A stretch of 64,000 bases of DNA. It comes from an uncultured Emticicia sp. (GTDB lineage: Bacteria; Bacteroidota; Bacteroidia; Cytophagales; Spirosomataceae). Both the position numbers and the translations under genes were made by a program. This document shows, one piece after another, positions 63,926 through 64,000 of the stretch (the stretch's first letter is position 1; each line of letters starts with the position of its first letter). The notes beneath the pieces are model-generated. The model was not told the DNA's origin. It saw only the letters and a program-made list of their open reading frames with translations, and made no database searches. The stretch spans positions 71,834 through 135,833 of the forward strand of contig NZ_CALCZQ010000062.1 in NCBI RefSeq assembly GCF_937903345.1, written 5' to 3'.

Positions 63926-64000
63926 TTAATTATTTAAACGACTTATATAAATAAAGCCAGCTTTTGTTGCCTGTTTTTTATCAAATAAAACTACATAATA
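63926..64000 (-). CDS. C-terminus of a type IX secretion substrate (type B sorting domain), partial
   Basis: The last 24 codons and a stop of a gene entering from the right edge: YYVVLFDKKQATKAG then FIYISRLNN. This is the ending of the gliding-motility-associated C-terminal (type B, CHU_C) sorting domain, normally T-Y-Y-Y-V then a short turn and G-x-I-x-I-x-R. The rest of the protein is outside the window. It lies 92 bp upstream of the PorP/SprF gene, the usual partner of such proteins. Confidence 0.7.
   Translation of the reverse strand, partial: YYVVLFDKKQATKAGFIYISRLNN

Noticed and set aside
1..64000. tRNA or rRNA genes
   Set aside because: No GTTCGAATCC-type T-loop in a cloverleaf context or rRNA core sequence was seen on either strand; a covariance-model scan would be needed to exclude a missed tRNA.

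Overview
The window looks like AT-rich chromosomal DNA from a Bacteroidota member, most likely of the Cytophagales/Spirosomataceae type. This is inferred from SusC/SusD with an ECF sigma/FecR pair, type IX secretion proteins (PorP/SprF and a type B sorting tail), TAnnTTTG-type promoters and few Shine-Dalgarno sites. No rRNA or tRNA gene was recognised.

Region 1 (1-9.4 kb, + strand) is an arabinoxylan and L-arabinose catabolic cluster. It holds a 5'-cut CE6/SASA acetylesterase, an alpha/beta-hydrolase esterase, two CE1-type esterases (one a double-esterase fusion), a GH51 arabinofuranosidase, araB and araD. Between araB and araD only the first ~49 codons of araA remain, so arabinose isomerase must be supplied elsewhere or the pathway is broken. 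A second esterase remnant lies at 1.6-1.8 kb.

Region 2 (9.4-15.3 kb) is a DNA-damage/mutagenesis cassette: a DnaE-type polymerase, a Y-family polymerase, a divergent LexA-like XRE-S24 repressor and an SRAP (HMCES/YedK) AP-site-crosslinking protein.

Region 3 (15.4-29.2 kb, + strand) is a complete subtype I-B-like CRISPR-Cas locus: cas6, a WYL regulator, cas3, cas8, cas7, cas5, cas4, cas1, cas2, then an array of 28 repeats and 27 spacers. Its oddities are the most interesting part of the window. Cas3 has its HD nuclease at the C-terminus. A DUF559 endonuclease gene with ~40-bp terminal inverted repeats is inserted exactly at the cas4 start and has left a 17-bp duplication. A DUF4143-type AAA ATPase with its own direct-repeat promoter sits between cas4 and cas1. 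The cas5-cas4 gap and the leader carry strong dyads. Four consecutive repeats share a variant last base.

Region 4 (29.3-45.4 kb, - strand) is a polysaccharide/glycan utilisation-type locus read from right to left: ECF sigma, FecR, SusC, SusD, a decayed glycoside hydrolase, three paralogous secreted proteins of unknown function, and a secreted FAD-dependent oxidoreductase.

Region 5 (45.6-64 kb) is looser and rich in decay. It contains a twice-frameshifted ATPase with a dyad operator, a MITE-like element, a membrane-bound-dehydrogenase/heme protein next to a sugar isomerase/epimerase, an adhesin fragment, an LprI-like protein, two sulfatases (the second fused to the start of a GH78 rhamnosidase whose catalytic part survives only as a pseudogene), a membrane-anchored AraC regulator, a recent tandem duplication of a secreted protein, and PorP/SprF beside the C-terminus of a type IX secretion substrate. 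Long intergenic stretches at 51.4-54.6 kb, 58.5-59.3 kb and 62.2-62.9 kb contain little that can be named.
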